Assembly (NCBI RefSeq): GCF_000381745.1 | Contig: NZ_KB906997.1 | Span: 1 to 56,478 of the forward strand | From: Psychromonas ossibalaenae ATCC BAA-1528 | GTDB taxonomy: Bacteria; Pseudomonadota; Gammaproteobacteria; Enterobacterales; Psychromonadaceae | Length of the DNA: 56,478 nt | Direction of reading: 5' to 3' | Shown here: positions 36,024 through 44,627 of the stretch, piece by piece | Numbering within the stretch: position 1 is the first letter of the stretch | Layout of the letters: the number at the start of each line of letters is the position of its first letter | The notes under the pieces: model-generated | Database searches by the model: none | Told to the model about the DNA's origin: nothing | What the model saw: only the letters and a program-made list of their open reading frames with translations | Program-made: the position numbers and the translations under genes

Positions 36024-37424
36024 TTAAACAATCGCTTCTGCTTCACCTGTCTGCTCGCCGTTATATGCATCAACATCTAAGGTTTTATTCTGCTTAGAGG
36101 TGATTACGCCGGAAAGCATTGAACCTGAGATATTAAGCGCGGTTCTTGCCATATCGATAAGTGCTTCGATGGAAACTAGAATAGCGACAACCGTAATATC
36201 AAGACCCATAATGGTTAATACCGCAACCGCTGCAAACGTTGCGCCGCCGCCTACACCGGCAATACCGAAAGAGGCAATGGCAATGACAGCAACAAGCTGA
36301 AGCATAAAGCTCAGATCAATCGGCATACCCATTACCTGGGCAGCCATAATCGCCAGCATCGCCGGGTAAATACCCGCACAACCGTTCTGACCGATACTGG
36401 TACCAAATGTTGCTGACATATTTGCTGTTTCTTCATCAACACCTAAACGTTCTGTTTGTGTCTGCACATTCAGAGGAATGGCGGCCATACTTGAACGAGA
36501 ACCGAAACCGAATACAAGAACTGGCCATGTTTTCTGTGCAAATTGAATAGGAGATAAGCCGAATACTGCGACCATAATTAAATGGATGGCGTACATAACA
36601 AAGATTGCAGCGTAACTTGCTAACAGGAAGCGTCCCATCTCTGCAAGTGCAAACAGGTCATTAGTCATCATGAAGCTGGTCATTAATGCAAACACGCCGT
36701 AAGGTGTCAGCTTTAAGATTTCACGTACCATAGACAGTACAACTTCTTTAGCTGCATTGATGAAATCAATAAAGTTTTGCACTTTTTCAGGGCGGCGTTT
36801 TTTAACCTGCAGGATGCTGTATCCTAAGAACATACCAAACAGTACCGTTGAAAGTGTAGAGGTACGTTCAGAGCCGGTCAGCATATCAAAGATATTTCCC
36901 GGGATAATTGACAGGAACAGGCCGGATAGTCCCAGGCTTTCCATAGATGTCTGCGTAGATGCAAGCGAGTGTTCACGCATATGTATATCACTGTTAGAGC
37001 CGACAGTCGTAACCAGCGCATTTGCGTCAATACCAAAAATATAAACTGCGGCAACACCGACAACTGCAGAAATAGCAACCGTAAATATCAGCGTCGCTAA
37101 TACTTTTGGTGCGATTTTAGATAGTGCACCGCCGCCGTCAACATTCATGATTGCAGATATCATCGCTACAAATACCAGCGGGATAACAATCATCTGTAGT
37201 AATTTAATGTAACCTTTGCCGAAAACAGAGATAAGCTCAGTAAAGCCGGTTAGCATTTCGTTATTAAAACCAAGAGTGAGCTGGATTGCACCGCCGAACA
37301 TTAAACCGCCGACCAGCGCGCTTAATACTCTGAAGTTAAATGATTTACGCTGTTTTTTAAAACGGCTTAACATGGCATAAAAGCCTAAAAACAGGGCGCT
37401 TAATATAATAAATGTGATACTCAT
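36024..37424 (-). CDS. tcyP: TcyP/YdjN-like L-cystine:cation symporter
   Basis: A 466-residue member of the dicarboxylate/amino acid:cation symporter family. It resembles E. coli YdjN (TcyP) along the whole length, with KGYIKLLQMIVIPLVF, FGSRSSMAAIPLNVQTQT, FGTSIGQNGCAGIYPAMLA and AGVGGGATFAAVAVLTIMGL. Multiple hydrophobic helices and two re-entrant loops fit the family fold. Uptake of L-cystine is the family-based prediction, and dicarboxylates are less likely because of the YdjN-type loop. It follows ridA by 32 bases in the same orientation. Confidence 0.87.
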   Translation of the reverse strand: MSITFIILSALFLGFYAMLSRFKKQRKSFNFRVLSALVGGLMFGGAIQLTLGFNNEMLTGFTELISVFGKGYIKLLQMIVIPLVFVAMISAIMNVDGGGALSKIAPKVLATLIFTVAISAVVGVAAVYIFGIDANALVTTVGSNSDIHMREHSLASTQTSMESLGLSGLFLSIIPGNIFDMLTGSERTSTLSTVLFGMFLGYSILQVKKRRPEKVQNFIDFINAAKEVVLSMVREILKLTPYGVFALMTSFMMTNDLFALAEMGRFLLASYAAIFVMYAIHLIMVAVFGLSPIQFAQKTWPVLVFGFGSRSSMAAIPLNVQTQTERLGVDEETANMSATFGTSIGQNGCAGIYPAMLAIMAAQVMGMPIDLSFMLQLVAVIAIASFGIAGVGGGATFAAVAVLTIMGLDITVVAILVSIEALIDMARTALNISGSMLSGVITSKQNKTLDVDAYNGEQTGEAEAIV

Positions 37425-37456
37425 AGGAACTCCTAAAAATACAGCTTATAGTGTGA

Positions 37457-37840
37457 TTATTTAATAAAAGCGACAGCTTCAACTTCAACGAGTGCATCTT
37501 TTGGTAAACGGGCCGCTTCAACACATGAACGTGCAGGCGCTGCGTCTGTACCAAAAATTTCCAGGTACACTTCATTAAATGCAGCAAAGTCTTCCATATT
37601 TGCTAAGAAGCAGGTTGTTTTCAACACTGAATCCAATGCTGCTCCGCTCTCTTCCAGTACTGCTTTTAAGTTGTTTAATGACTGAGCTGCCTGCTCTTTA
37701 ATACCGCCTTCGATAAACACCATGGTCTCCGGGACAAGCGGAAGCTGTCCTGATGTGAATACCAGATTACCCAGAGAAACCCCCTGAGAATATGGACCGA
37801 TGGCTGCCGGAGCGTGTTTTGTATCAATTATTTTTTTCAT
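37457..37840 (-). CDS. ridA: RidA family enamine/imine deaminase
   Basis: A 127-residue YjgF/RidA protein that hydrolyses reactive 2-aminoacrylate formed by PLP-dependent lyases. The start KKIIDTKHAPAAIGPYSQ and the catalytic arginine region APARSCVEAARLPKDALVEV match E. coli RidA/TdcF. It sits between a YheO-type regulator (29 bases upstream) and the cystine transporter, which fits detoxification of aminoacrylate from cysteine or serine breakdown. It may be a pathway-specific paralogue of the housekeeping RidA. Confidence 0.92.
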   Translation of the reverse strand: MKKIIDTKHAPAAIGPYSQGVSLGNLVFTSGQLPLVPETMVFIEGGIKEQAAQSLNNLKAVLEESGAALDSVLKTTCFLANMEDFAAFNEVYLEIFGTDAAPARSCVEAARLPKDALVEVEAVAFIK

Positions 37841-37869
37841 TTTTAGACCTTATGATTAATGTTGATTAT

Positions 37870-38571
37870 TTAATGTTGTAAATGTGAAATTGTTTGTTTT
37901 AATTCTTCGGCTTTAAACTCGCGGATATATTTATATATCGCATGACGTGTTATACCTAAGCGTTCAGAAACCAGTGAAGTGGTCTCTTTTAGCTCAAAAA
38001 CGCCGTTTTCAAATAAGCGTTTAGTGATTGCTTTATTGGTGCCCTTTAGTCTGATGCTTGAGTCCTTCTCTGTATCCTCAATCGCATTATCGAGAGCCTG
38101 AGTGATAACATCTGCCGCGTTAGAGCTGAAATTTTCGTTAACCACGGTATTAGCAATTGAGGTATCCGGCATGAGGGTTTTGATGATTTCTGGAAAAGGA
38201 TATGAGAGGTTCATATTGATACAGAACATACCGATCGCTTGGCCGTTATCACCGGCTAAAACACAGGTTGTTGATTTTAATATTGAACCGTCTTTGCTAT
38301 TAGTAAAATAGCATTTCGGAGATACGTCACCGGTTTTCTCAAATGCATTAAGCATTTTCAAACCTAAATCAGTAATAGGAGAGCCTACTTTACGACCGGT
38401 ATGGTGGCCGTTAACAATTTTCAGCACTGATTTTTCATAGCTTTCAAAAGAGTGGATCACCACTTCACAATGCGGGCCGATAAAATCGGCAATGGTATCT
38501 GCTAAACGAAAATAAGCCTTCAGAGCTTCCTTGTCGTTTTCACTGTATTTATTATTTATTATATCTTTCAT
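37870..38571 (-). CDS. YheO/DauR-type transcriptional regulator (PAS plus HTH)
   Basis: A 233-residue regulator. Residues 15-130 form the YheO-like PAS domain (FIGPHCEVVIHSF, GSILKSTTCVLAGDNGQAIGMFCINM). Residues 170-228 carry a C-terminal helix-turn-helix with ETTSLVSERLGITRHAIYKYIREF. DauR, the D-arginine regulator of Pseudomonas, belongs to this family, but ligand preference varies. It is the first gene of a minus-strand group with ridA and tcyP, so it probably controls them in response to an amino acid. The upstream GTTAAC repeats are candidate operators. Confidence 0.85.
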   Translation of the reverse strand: MKDIINNKYSENDKEALKAYFRLADTIADFIGPHCEVVIHSFESYEKSVLKIVNGHHTGRKVGSPITDLGLKMLNAFEKTGDVSPKCYFTNSKDGSILKSTTCVLAGDNGQAIGMFCINMNLSYPFPEIIKTLMPDTSIANTVVNENFSSNAADVITQALDNAIEDTEKDSSIRLKGTNKAITKRLFENGVFELKETTSLVSERLGITRHAIYKYIREFKAEELKQTISHLQH

Positions 38572-38584
38572 CTCGGCTCACTAT

Positions 38585-38838
38585 TGTTAACTTTGCGGAG
38601 GGATTCTGCTCTTTATGTGTTTTATACACAAGGTAAAGTTAACAAAATGTAACCTTTTCGTTGTGGTTGTGCGAACTTTGTCACTGTTTGTTGTAGGTGA
38701 TTTATTTGTACTCATAACGTCAAATGGGTAAGTGGTTGTTTTTGTTGTTTGTTGTTGGTGAAGTGTTGATGTTTTTGTTGTTTTTGTCACGTTTGAGGTT
38801 GTGTTTTGTTAACTGTGTTTCTGTTAACAAAATGTAAC
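38585..38838. repeat. GT-skewed region with repeated GTTAAC elements
   Basis: The plus strand between 38701 and 38820 contains 32 G but only 7 C, mostly as TTG and TTTTTG repeats. The 16-base sequence GTTAACAAAATGTAAC occurs twice exactly (38638-38653 and 38823-38838). Further GTTAAC copies lie at about 38585-38590 and 38808-38813. It lies directly upstream of the YheO-type regulator. It may be an operator array or an untranslated leader. A minus-strand frame here rich in threonine and lysine is an artefact of the skew. Confidence 0.6.
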
Positions 38839-38957
38839 TGTATCGATGTGTTTGCCGCTTATAAATAGGTTATGGATATCATGCAGTTATGCTGAATTAT
38901 TGTTCTTTCAGCTTCTGAGAGTACCGCTAGCCCTGCTCGCAGATCTGTTTTATTCCT

Positions 38958-39137
38958 TTATTTTCTCACTGCTTTCTGCGATCCGCTGTTTTTTGCTGCT
39001 AATGCACGCCAGTCTGTCGCAGCATTAGCCAGCTCTGTGAATTTTACTCTTGCCTGCTTATCTACCCCTGACATTATGCCGCCGTAGTGAGCTTTTAATA
39101 CTTTTGTTGAACCGTGTGATTTAGGGCTGCTGCACAT
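38958..39137 (-). CDS. Small unknown protein, 59 residues
   Basis: A short minus-strand frame starts at ATG 39137 behind AGGAGA, 6 bases away, one of the best ribosome sites in the window. It reads MCSSPKSHGSTKVLKAHYGG, then a segment with SGVDKQARVKFTELANAATDW, ending QKAVRK and TAA. The product is basic and soluble, with no signal peptide. I do not recognise a family. The good start signal and balanced codon use argue for a real gene, possibly a remnant of a longer one. It is divergent from the AlkD-like gene. Confidence 0.5.
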   Translation of the reverse strand: MCSSPKSHGSTKVLKAHYGGIMSGVDKQARVKFTELANAATDWRALAAKNSGSQKAVRK

Positions 39138-39213
39138 ATACTTCTCCTAATCTCTATTGTTAAATGACCTGTCTTTTACTGGTAAAATTTCCAAACTAAT
39201 TAAAGGTAATAAA

Positions 39214-39912
39214 GTGGACCAGTTACTTGATGAATTAAAAACTTATATTGAACCGCAGAAAGCGGCTTTTTTTCCAACGTTTTTTAAAGCTTTTCCTGGT
39301 GGTTACGGAGAAGGAGATCTGTTTTGGGGAATACGCGTTCCGCCGCTGCGCCTGCTGGCTAAAAAATATAATAATCTGTCACTGGATGAACTGATCCCTT
39401 TGATTACTTCAAAAATACATGAACAGCGGATGCTCGCTTTGTTTATCTTACGTTTGAAGTTTGAAAAATCGTCAGCCGATCAGCAGCTGTTAATTATCAC
39501 TTTTTATCTGCAGTACCTTGAAGGAGTAAATAACTGGGATCTGGTTGACAGCTCTGCACATTATTTATTAGGCACCTGGTTACTGGATAAAGAGACACAG
39601 CAGATATGGAAGCTTGCCGACAGTGATAACCTATGGTTTCAGCGTATCGCGGTTATGAGCAGTTTTGCGTTTATCAAAGCCGGACGTTTTGAACTGACCC
39701 TGCAGTTAGCTGAGCATTTATTAAATCATCCGCATGATTTAATGCATAAAGCTATCGGCTGGATGCTGCGTGAAATTGGTAATCGTGATTTAATGGTGGA
39801 GATGCAGTTTCTAGATAAGTTCTATTCAATAATGCCGCGCACTATGCTTCGTTATGCGATTGAAAAATTTCCACAGCCGTTAAGGCTGGATTATTTAAAA
39901 GGTCACCGTTAA
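39214..39912 (+). CDS. AlkD-like DNA alkylation repair protein
   Basis: A HEAT-repeat DNA glycosylase of the AlkC/AlkD superfamily that removes alkylated bases. The N-terminus DQLLDELKTYIEPQKAAFF, FKAFPGGYGEGDLFWGIRVP and the helix with YLEGVNNWDLVDSSAHYLLG match the family. The aspartate of WDLVD is the known catalytic position in AlkD. I chose the GTG at 39214 because AAAGGT stands 7 bases upstream and the family starts here. A TTG at 39157 would add 19 residues without a ribosome site. The product has 232 residues. Confidence 0.88.
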   Translation: MDQLLDELKTYIEPQKAAFFPTFFKAFPGGYGEGDLFWGIRVPPLRLLAKKYNNLSLDELIPLITSKIHEQRMLALFILRLKFEKSSADQQLLIITFYLQYLEGVNNWDLVDSSAHYLLGTWLLDKETQQIWKLADSDNLWFQRIAVMSSFAFIKAGRFELTLQLAEHLLNHPHDLMHKAIGWMLREIGNRDLMVEMQFLDKFYSIMPRTMLRYAIEKFPQPLRLDYLKGHR

Positions 39913-40230
39913 GCGGCTGCCGGCACTCTTAAATATCTCAGAACAGTTATCCCTGTATTTTCAATGGTTTTGTGAAACTGATTTTATTTAAGTGAAATCA
40001 GTAATACCAAAGTGCGCCGTGCTGTTTTATGATGTCGCCCCTGAATAATCTGAAGCGCTTAAGCAGGAAATTTGAGGCGCGACAAAAACACCAAGGTTAA
40101 GCTGAACAAAGTCAGTTTAATATGATTTTTATAGGCTGCGTTTTAGCAGCGATACAGGCGCGGGCTGGAGTACTGTCATAAGGAATGACTTTCTAATCCC
40201 GCGCGGTAAACAATCGATAAGGCAGATATT
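39913..40230. other. Intergenic region, no gene seen
   Basis: This 318-base stretch contains an inverted repeat ACTGATTT/AAATCAGT (39977-40002), which could end the AlkD transcript although no T-run follows. Otherwise no reading frame with a credible start was found. Confidence 0.5.
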
Positions 40231-41400
40231 TTGAATTTAAAATTAACAGGCGGGACTTTGCTTATTGCAGGGACTGCATTAGGCGCCGGTATGCTGGCAA
40301 TTCCTATGGTATTAGCGCAGTTCGGGCTGCTTTGGGGAACAGTATTAATGCTCCTTATCTGGCTTGGTACTACCTATGCAGCGCTGCTGCTGCTTGAAGC
40401 TACAATAAAGTCCGGCGGTGGTATCGGCATGAACAGCATTGCCCGTAAAACACTAGGTAAACAAGGGCAGCTGCTGACCAACGCCTTATTATATTGTCTG
40501 GTAACCTGTTTAATGATTGCTTATATCGTCAGTGCCGGGGATCTGCTGCGCCAGGTTTTAGGGAATTATGGTCTTGAGTTAAATTTACTGCAGAGTCAGA
40601 TTCTGTTTACCTGCATTACCGGTATTTTTGTTGCTCAGGGCACGGCCGCGGTTGATAAACTTAACCGGGTATTATTCTTTGTGATGCTGGTTGTATTGAC
40701 GATTACTCTTATTTACCTGGTTCCAAATATATCATCGGAGAATTTTTCGCTGGTAAGCAATGACAGTAAAGTCGATCTGATAAAAAACAGTGCTGTTTTA
40801 TTTACCAGTTTTGGTTTTATGGTAGTTGTACCGTCTGTAGTGAAATACAACAGTGAAGCAACTCATAAGCAGCTGAGAAATATGGTGGTAATCGGGGCGA
40901 CCATTCCACTGTTCTGTTATCTGCTGTGGTTGTATGCGGTTGTAGGTAATCTACCTGTGGAACAGTTAGTGAAGTTTTCTAATGTATCTGAGCTGATCAG
41001 CGTATTAAGCCAGCGCTACGAAAATATCGGACCTGTTTTATCATTATTTACTGGACTGGCACTGCTGACTTCTTTTCTTGGTGTGGCTATGTCTTTGTTT
41101 GACCAGAACCGTGATCTGTTTAATAAAAACAAATCAGTCACCTTTGTGATTACTTTTATGCTGCCGTTAATGGGCGCGTTATTAGCTAAAGACGAGTTTA
41201 TCGGTGTATTAGCTTATGCGGGGATTATCTTAGTTTTCCTGGCTGTTTTTGTACCGATGGCAATGGTATTAAAGGTGCGTTCAAATAAGTTTAAAGATTT
41301 ATTAGAAGAAGGTTCACATTACCAGGTAGCCGGTGGACGAGCAGCGCTGCTTGCAAGTTTTACCTTTGGTGGTTTCTTACTGGTTTCACAGCTTATTTAG
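40231..41400 (+). CDS. Aromatic amino acid transporter, TyrP/Mtr family
   Basis: An inner-membrane proton symporter of the HAAAP family with about eleven transmembrane helices. The N-terminus GGTLLIAGTALGAGMLAIPM is the family signature, and FTSFGFMVVVPSVVKYN is also conserved. The 389 residues are near the size of TyrP (403) and Mtr (414). Tyrosine is somewhat more likely than tryptophan, but the sequence cannot settle this. The start is TTG at 40231 with AAGG about 10 bases upstream, and no better ATG exists before the signature. A hairpin follows the stop. Confidence 0.88.
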   Translation: MNLKLTGGTLLIAGTALGAGMLAIPMVLAQFGLLWGTVLMLLIWLGTTYAALLLLEATIKSGGGIGMNSIARKTLGKQGQLLTNALLYCLVTCLMIAYIVSAGDLLRQVLGNYGLELNLLQSQILFTCITGIFVAQGTAAVDKLNRVLFFVMLVVLTITLIYLVPNISSENFSLVSNDSKVDLIKNSAVLFTSFGFMVVVPSVVKYNSEATHKQLRNMVVIGATIPLFCYLLWLYAVVGNLPVEQLVKFSNVSELISVLSQRYENIGPVLSLFTGLALLTSFLGVAMSLFDQNRDLFNKNKSVTFVITFMLPLMGALLAKDEFIGVLAYAGIILVFLAVFVPMAMVLKVRSNKFKDLLEEGSHYQVAGGRAALLASFTFGGFLLVSQLI

Positions 41401-41793
41401 TAAATTTCAGGTCACCTATAAGCTTTATGGGTGACCTGTATTCTTATTCATTTATAGGTTATCTGGTCCTAAACTGACTAGCCGCTTATCGAAGTTTTTA
41501 CCCTCAAGCCGCTCCATAAATGCCTGCTGCGCATTACTCAAGCCGACAACCATCAGTTATTTATACTGAATTCTACCTGCGCTGAATGACTATCAACTTA
41601 ATGATATTGATATTTACGCGTTTTTTCCGCCGGGATCTGCGGGATCCCAAAAACTACGTTTATGGATTTCTTAAAGGCGTTTTTTAATAAGGAGGCTCTT
41701 TAAAGTTTGCAAAGCGATAGTGCAGAGTTGGTTAATCAGTTAGCATTTTGTTATTATTCGTTTAATTTGTTTGGCTATCTAATAAGAAGTGTT
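41401..41793. other. Intergenic region between the permease and the GntR regulator
   Basis: It contains the hairpin at 41408-41438, a GC-rich palindrome GGGATC/GATCCC near 41633-41649 and a strong AAGGAGG at 41689-41695 that precedes a TTG in frame with the regulator. A 33-codon minus-strand frame (41452-41553) has no support. Confidence 0.45.
41408..41438 (+). terminator. Hairpin after the permease gene
   Basis: CAGGTCACC and GGTGACCTG form a 9 bp perfect stem around a 13-base loop, 7 bases after the permease stop. The following TATTCTTATT is only a weak T-tract. Confidence 0.6.
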
Positions 41794-42549
41794 ATGGAAA
41801 GAATTCAACGAAGATATGTTGCGCTTGGTAATGAGCTCATTAAGCAGCTTAAAACTAAAAACTATAAGATTGGTGATCGCCTGCCTACTGAACGGGATAT
41901 TGCAGAGTCTTTTGCTGTCAGCAGAACCGCTATTCGTGACGCAATTATCATGCTGGAACTGCAGGGCTTGGTTGAAGTTCGTAAAGGATCCGGGGTTTAT
42001 GTCACAGCGCTTCCCGATGATATTTCACAGGGCTCGTCAACCGAAAATTCTGATCATGAGGAAGAGGATCTAGGGATCTTTGAGATGCTCCAGGCCAGGC
42101 AGCTTTTGGAAAGCAATATTGCTGAATTTGCCGCCATCCATGTTACCCGTGCACAGATAGTGCGCATGAAACATGTACTGGATAATGAAAGAAAAGCAAT
42201 CGAAGCGGGTAATACGGAATATGATTATGATAATGAGTTTCATGTTCTAATTGCGAAATCAACCCAGAATAATTACCTGGTAGAAGTGGCTAATAATTTC
42301 TGGAAACGCCGTGCTGCCAGTAAAATGTGGGCACAGCTGCACACTCATATTCACACTGACAGTTATAGAAAACAGTTCCTTGACGATCACGCTAAGATCC
42401 TTTCTGCCCTGCAGAAAAAAGATCCGGCTCTGGCAAAGCAGGCCATGTGGCAGCATATGGAAAACGTTAAAGATGTATTATTTTCACTTTCTGATGTAGA
42501 TTCAAAAGATTTTGACGGTTACCTTTTTGATTCTTACAAAGTTGATTAA
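41794..42549 (+). CDS. GntR/FadR-family regulator, ExuR/UxuR type
   Basis: The N-terminal winged helix (GDRLPTERDIAESFAVSRTA) and the C-terminal FCD ligand domain (FEMLQARQLLESNIAEFAA, AKQAMWQHMENVK) match E. coli UxuR and ExuR over the whole length, including the ending DGYLFDS. These proteins repress hexuronate genes and respond to uronates. No uronate catabolic gene is in the window, so it is an orphan here and its ligand could differ. The ATG at 41794 gives 251 residues. A TTG at 41707, behind AAGGAGG, would add 29 hydrophobic residues not typical of the family. Confidence 0.88.
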   Translation: MERIQRRYVALGNELIKQLKTKNYKIGDRLPTERDIAESFAVSRTAIRDAIIMLELQGLVEVRKGSGVYVTALPDDISQGSSTENSDHEEEDLGIFEMLQARQLLESNIAEFAAIHVTRAQIVRMKHVLDNERKAIEAGNTEYDYDNEFHVLIAKSTQNNYLVEVANNFWKRRAASKMWAQLHTHIHTDSYRKQFLDDHAKILSALQKKDPALAKQAMWQHMENVKDVLFSLSDVDSKDFDGYLFDSYKVD

Positions 42550-42706
42550 TTTTCAGCACCGTCTTTTTGCTCAGTCTGTTTGTGTCGAATAACGGCGTTT
42601 TTATTAACGCCGAAGCCTTCCCGGTTTTCTTAAGTCAATTAAGCATTTCCCCTAGCTCTGTAAATTTAGTAAAGTCAGTTTTTTAATCATTTAAAAGGTC
42701 TGCATC

Positions 42707-43180
42707 GTGGCAAAGTTTATTATTATCGCTTTTGTTTTAGTTGGTCTGTTTTTCATTTTTCAGCGTTTCAGCAGTAGTAAAAATGCACCGCAGAATATTG
42801 AGATTGGTATTGAATTTCTTGAGCAGAATGCGCTCAAAGAAGGTGTTAAAAGCACCGAATCTGGTATGCAGTATGAAGTATTAACTAAAGGTGAAGGCAC
42901 GCAGAATCCAACAGCTAAAAGCAGCGTAGAAGTGCATTATCATGGTACCTTAATTGACGGCACGGTATTTGACAGCTCAGTCGAGCGCGGTAAGTCGATC
43001 TCATTCGGTTTGAATCAGGTTATCCCCGGCTGGACTGAAGGTGTACAGCTGATGGCTGCCGGTGATAAATTCCGTTTCTATATTCCAAGTAATTTAGCTT
43101 ACGGGAATCGTGGTGTTGGTAAAATTCCAGCCGGATCTCTGCTGATTTTTGATGTTGAATTAATTGCCATTAACGATTAG
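42707..43180 (+). CDS. Membrane-anchored FKBP-type peptidyl-prolyl isomerase
   Basis: A 157-residue FKBP of the FklB/FkpA type. An N-terminal hydrophobic segment (FIIIAFVLVGLFFIFQ) is not followed by a clear cleavage site, so it probably anchors the enzyme to the inner membrane facing the periplasm. The catalytic domain contains VEVHYHGTLIDGTVFDSS, QVIPGWTEGVQLM and YGNRGVGKIPAGSLLIFDVEL. The start is GTG at 42707 behind AAAAGG. It stands alone, with a terminator downstream. Confidence 0.9.
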   Translation: MAKFIIIAFVLVGLFFIFQRFSSSKNAPQNIEIGIEFLEQNALKEGVKSTESGMQYEVLTKGEGTQNPTAKSSVEVHYHGTLIDGTVFDSSVERGKSISFGLNQVIPGWTEGVQLMAAGDKFRFYIPSNLAYGNRGVGKIPAGSLLIFDVELIAIND

Positions 43181-43195
43181 TTATTAAGAGCTGCT

Positions 43196-43223
43196 GGTCA
43201 CGGTTTGATTTCCGTGACCTTTT
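43196..43223 (+). terminator. Terminator after the FKBP gene
   Basis: GGTCACGG/CCGTGACC forms an 8 bp perfect stem with an 8-base loop followed by TTTT. It lies between the plus-strand FKBP gene and the convergent sdaA. Confidence 0.8.
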
Positions 43224-43236
43224 AGTTTTTTACAAG

Positions 43237-44607
43237 CTATTCACAAGGTGGAGCAATATGAATGACAGCCAGTCCGCCTAAAGATGTTTCGCGGTATTTT
43301 TTATTCATATCCTTACCTGTCTGATACATAGTATCAATCACTTTATCTAATGAAATAAGTGACTTACTGTTCCTTTTTAAAGCCATACGTGAAGCATTAA
43401 TCGCTTTCATTGCGCCCATTGCATTACGCTCAATACAGGGGATCTGTACTAAACCACCGATTGGATCACAGGTCATGCCCAGAGAATGCTCCATGGCGAT
43501 TTCAGCTGCAATACAGATCTGCTCATTACTGCCGCCGCGAATGGCGGTTAATCCAGCCGCCGCCATAGAGGAGGATACGCCGATCTCTCCCTGGCACCCG
43601 ACTTCAGCACCGGAAATTGAAGCATTCATTTTATAGAGCATGCCGATAGCCGCCGACACGGCTAAAAAGTCTTTCAGCTGTTTTGTATCTAATTCACGAA
43701 TGAACTTATTGTAATACATCAGCACAGCCGGAATAACGCCGGCCGCTCCGTTGGTTGGTGAAGTAACCACCTGCCCGCCAGCTGCATTCTCTTCACTGAC
43801 AGCAAAAGCATAAAGGTTAACCCAGTCAAGAATGGTCATTGGATCGCTGTCAATCGCCTGATTAGATTCCAGGGTTTTTAATAATGCCGGCGCGCGTCTG
43901 ACAACCTTTAATCCGCCTTCAAGGATCCCTTCCGTCTGCAGCCCTCGTTCAATGCATAGATACATGACTTTCCATATCTGTGCTGTTTTTGCATCTAATG
44001 TTTCAGCGTCACAAAAAGCCAGTTCATTTTTCTGTACTAAAGCGCCGATGCTCAGCCCCTGCTGTTCCGCGAAATCCAGCATAGTTTCTGCTGAGTTAAA
44101 CGGGAAGGGCACTGCTGTGTCGGTCTGTGTTGTAGCGTTTTTTAATTCTGCTTCGGTATTGATGAAACCACCGCCGGTGGAATAATAAGTTTCGAAAGCC
44201 AGGCGCTTATTATCGCTGTCAAAGGCGCTGATGGTCATGCCGTTTTCATGCAGATCCAGGCTTTTCTTATGAAAAACAATCGCAGTGTCAGGGTTGAAGT
44301 GAATAAGATGTTTATTTAAAACGCTCAGCTGTGCGCTGTCGGTTATTTTATTAAGCAGTTTTTCTGCACTGCCGGTTTTGATTGTTTCAGGTTTGAAGCC
44401 TAATAACCCCAGCATAACTGCACGGTCGGTATGGTGACCTTTTCCGGTTAAGGATAAAGAGCCGTACAGATCTACAGTGATGCTTTTCACCTGCGGCAAA
44501 TCCTGTTTAAGCAGTAAAGCAAATTTATATCCGGCAATCATAGGGCCGCTGGTATGAGAGCTTGAAGGGCCAATACCGATTTTGTAAATATCAAAAATGG
44601 ATAACAT
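43237..44607 (-). CDS. sdaA: L-serine dehydratase (L-serine ammonia-lyase), iron-sulfur type
   Basis: It deaminates L-serine to pyruvate using a [4Fe-4S] cluster. [16 protein letters not shown] at the N-terminus and the C-terminal [18 protein letters not shown] and [15 protein letters not shown] motifs are the family landmarks. The penultimate residue is a cysteine (APPCE). In the Legionella enzyme a cysteine at this position reaches the active-site iron in the absence of substrate, and the same may hold here. The 456 residues equal the single-chain type. It follows a NicO-type gene by 20 bases with AGGA before the ATG, so cotranscription is likely. Confidence 0.95.
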   Translation of the reverse strand: MLSIFDIYKIGIGPSSSHTSGPMIAGYKFALLLKQDLPQVKSITVDLYGSLSLTGKGHHTDRAVMLGLLGFKPETIKTGSAEKLLNKITDSAQLSVLNKHLIHFNPDTAIVFHKKSLDLHENGMTISAFDSDNKRLAFETYYSTGGGFINTEAELKNATTQTDTAVPFPFNSAETMLDFAEQQGLSIGALVQKNELAFCDAETLDAKTAQIWKVMYLCIERGLQTEGILEGGLKVVRRAPALLKTLESNQAIDSDPMTILDWVNLYAFAVSEENAAGGQVVTSPTNGAAGVIPAVLMYYNKFIRELDTKQLKDFLAVSAAIGMLYKMNASISGAEVGCQGEIGVSSSMAAAGLTAIRGGSNEQICIAAEIAMEHSLGMTCDPIGGLVQIPCIERNAMGAMKAINASRMALKRNSKSLISLDKVIDTMYQTGKDMNKKYRETSLGGLAVIHIAPPCE

Positions 44608-44627
44608 ATTTCATTCCTATTGCACTC

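Noticed and set aside
38587-38790. Minus-strand frame of 67 codons rich in threonine and lysine
   Set aside because: It is produced by the extreme GT skew of this region, lacks a ribosome site and has unnatural composition.
41452-41553. 33-codon minus-strand frame in the gap before the GntR regulator
   Set aside because: It has no good ribosome site and is too short to distinguish from chance.
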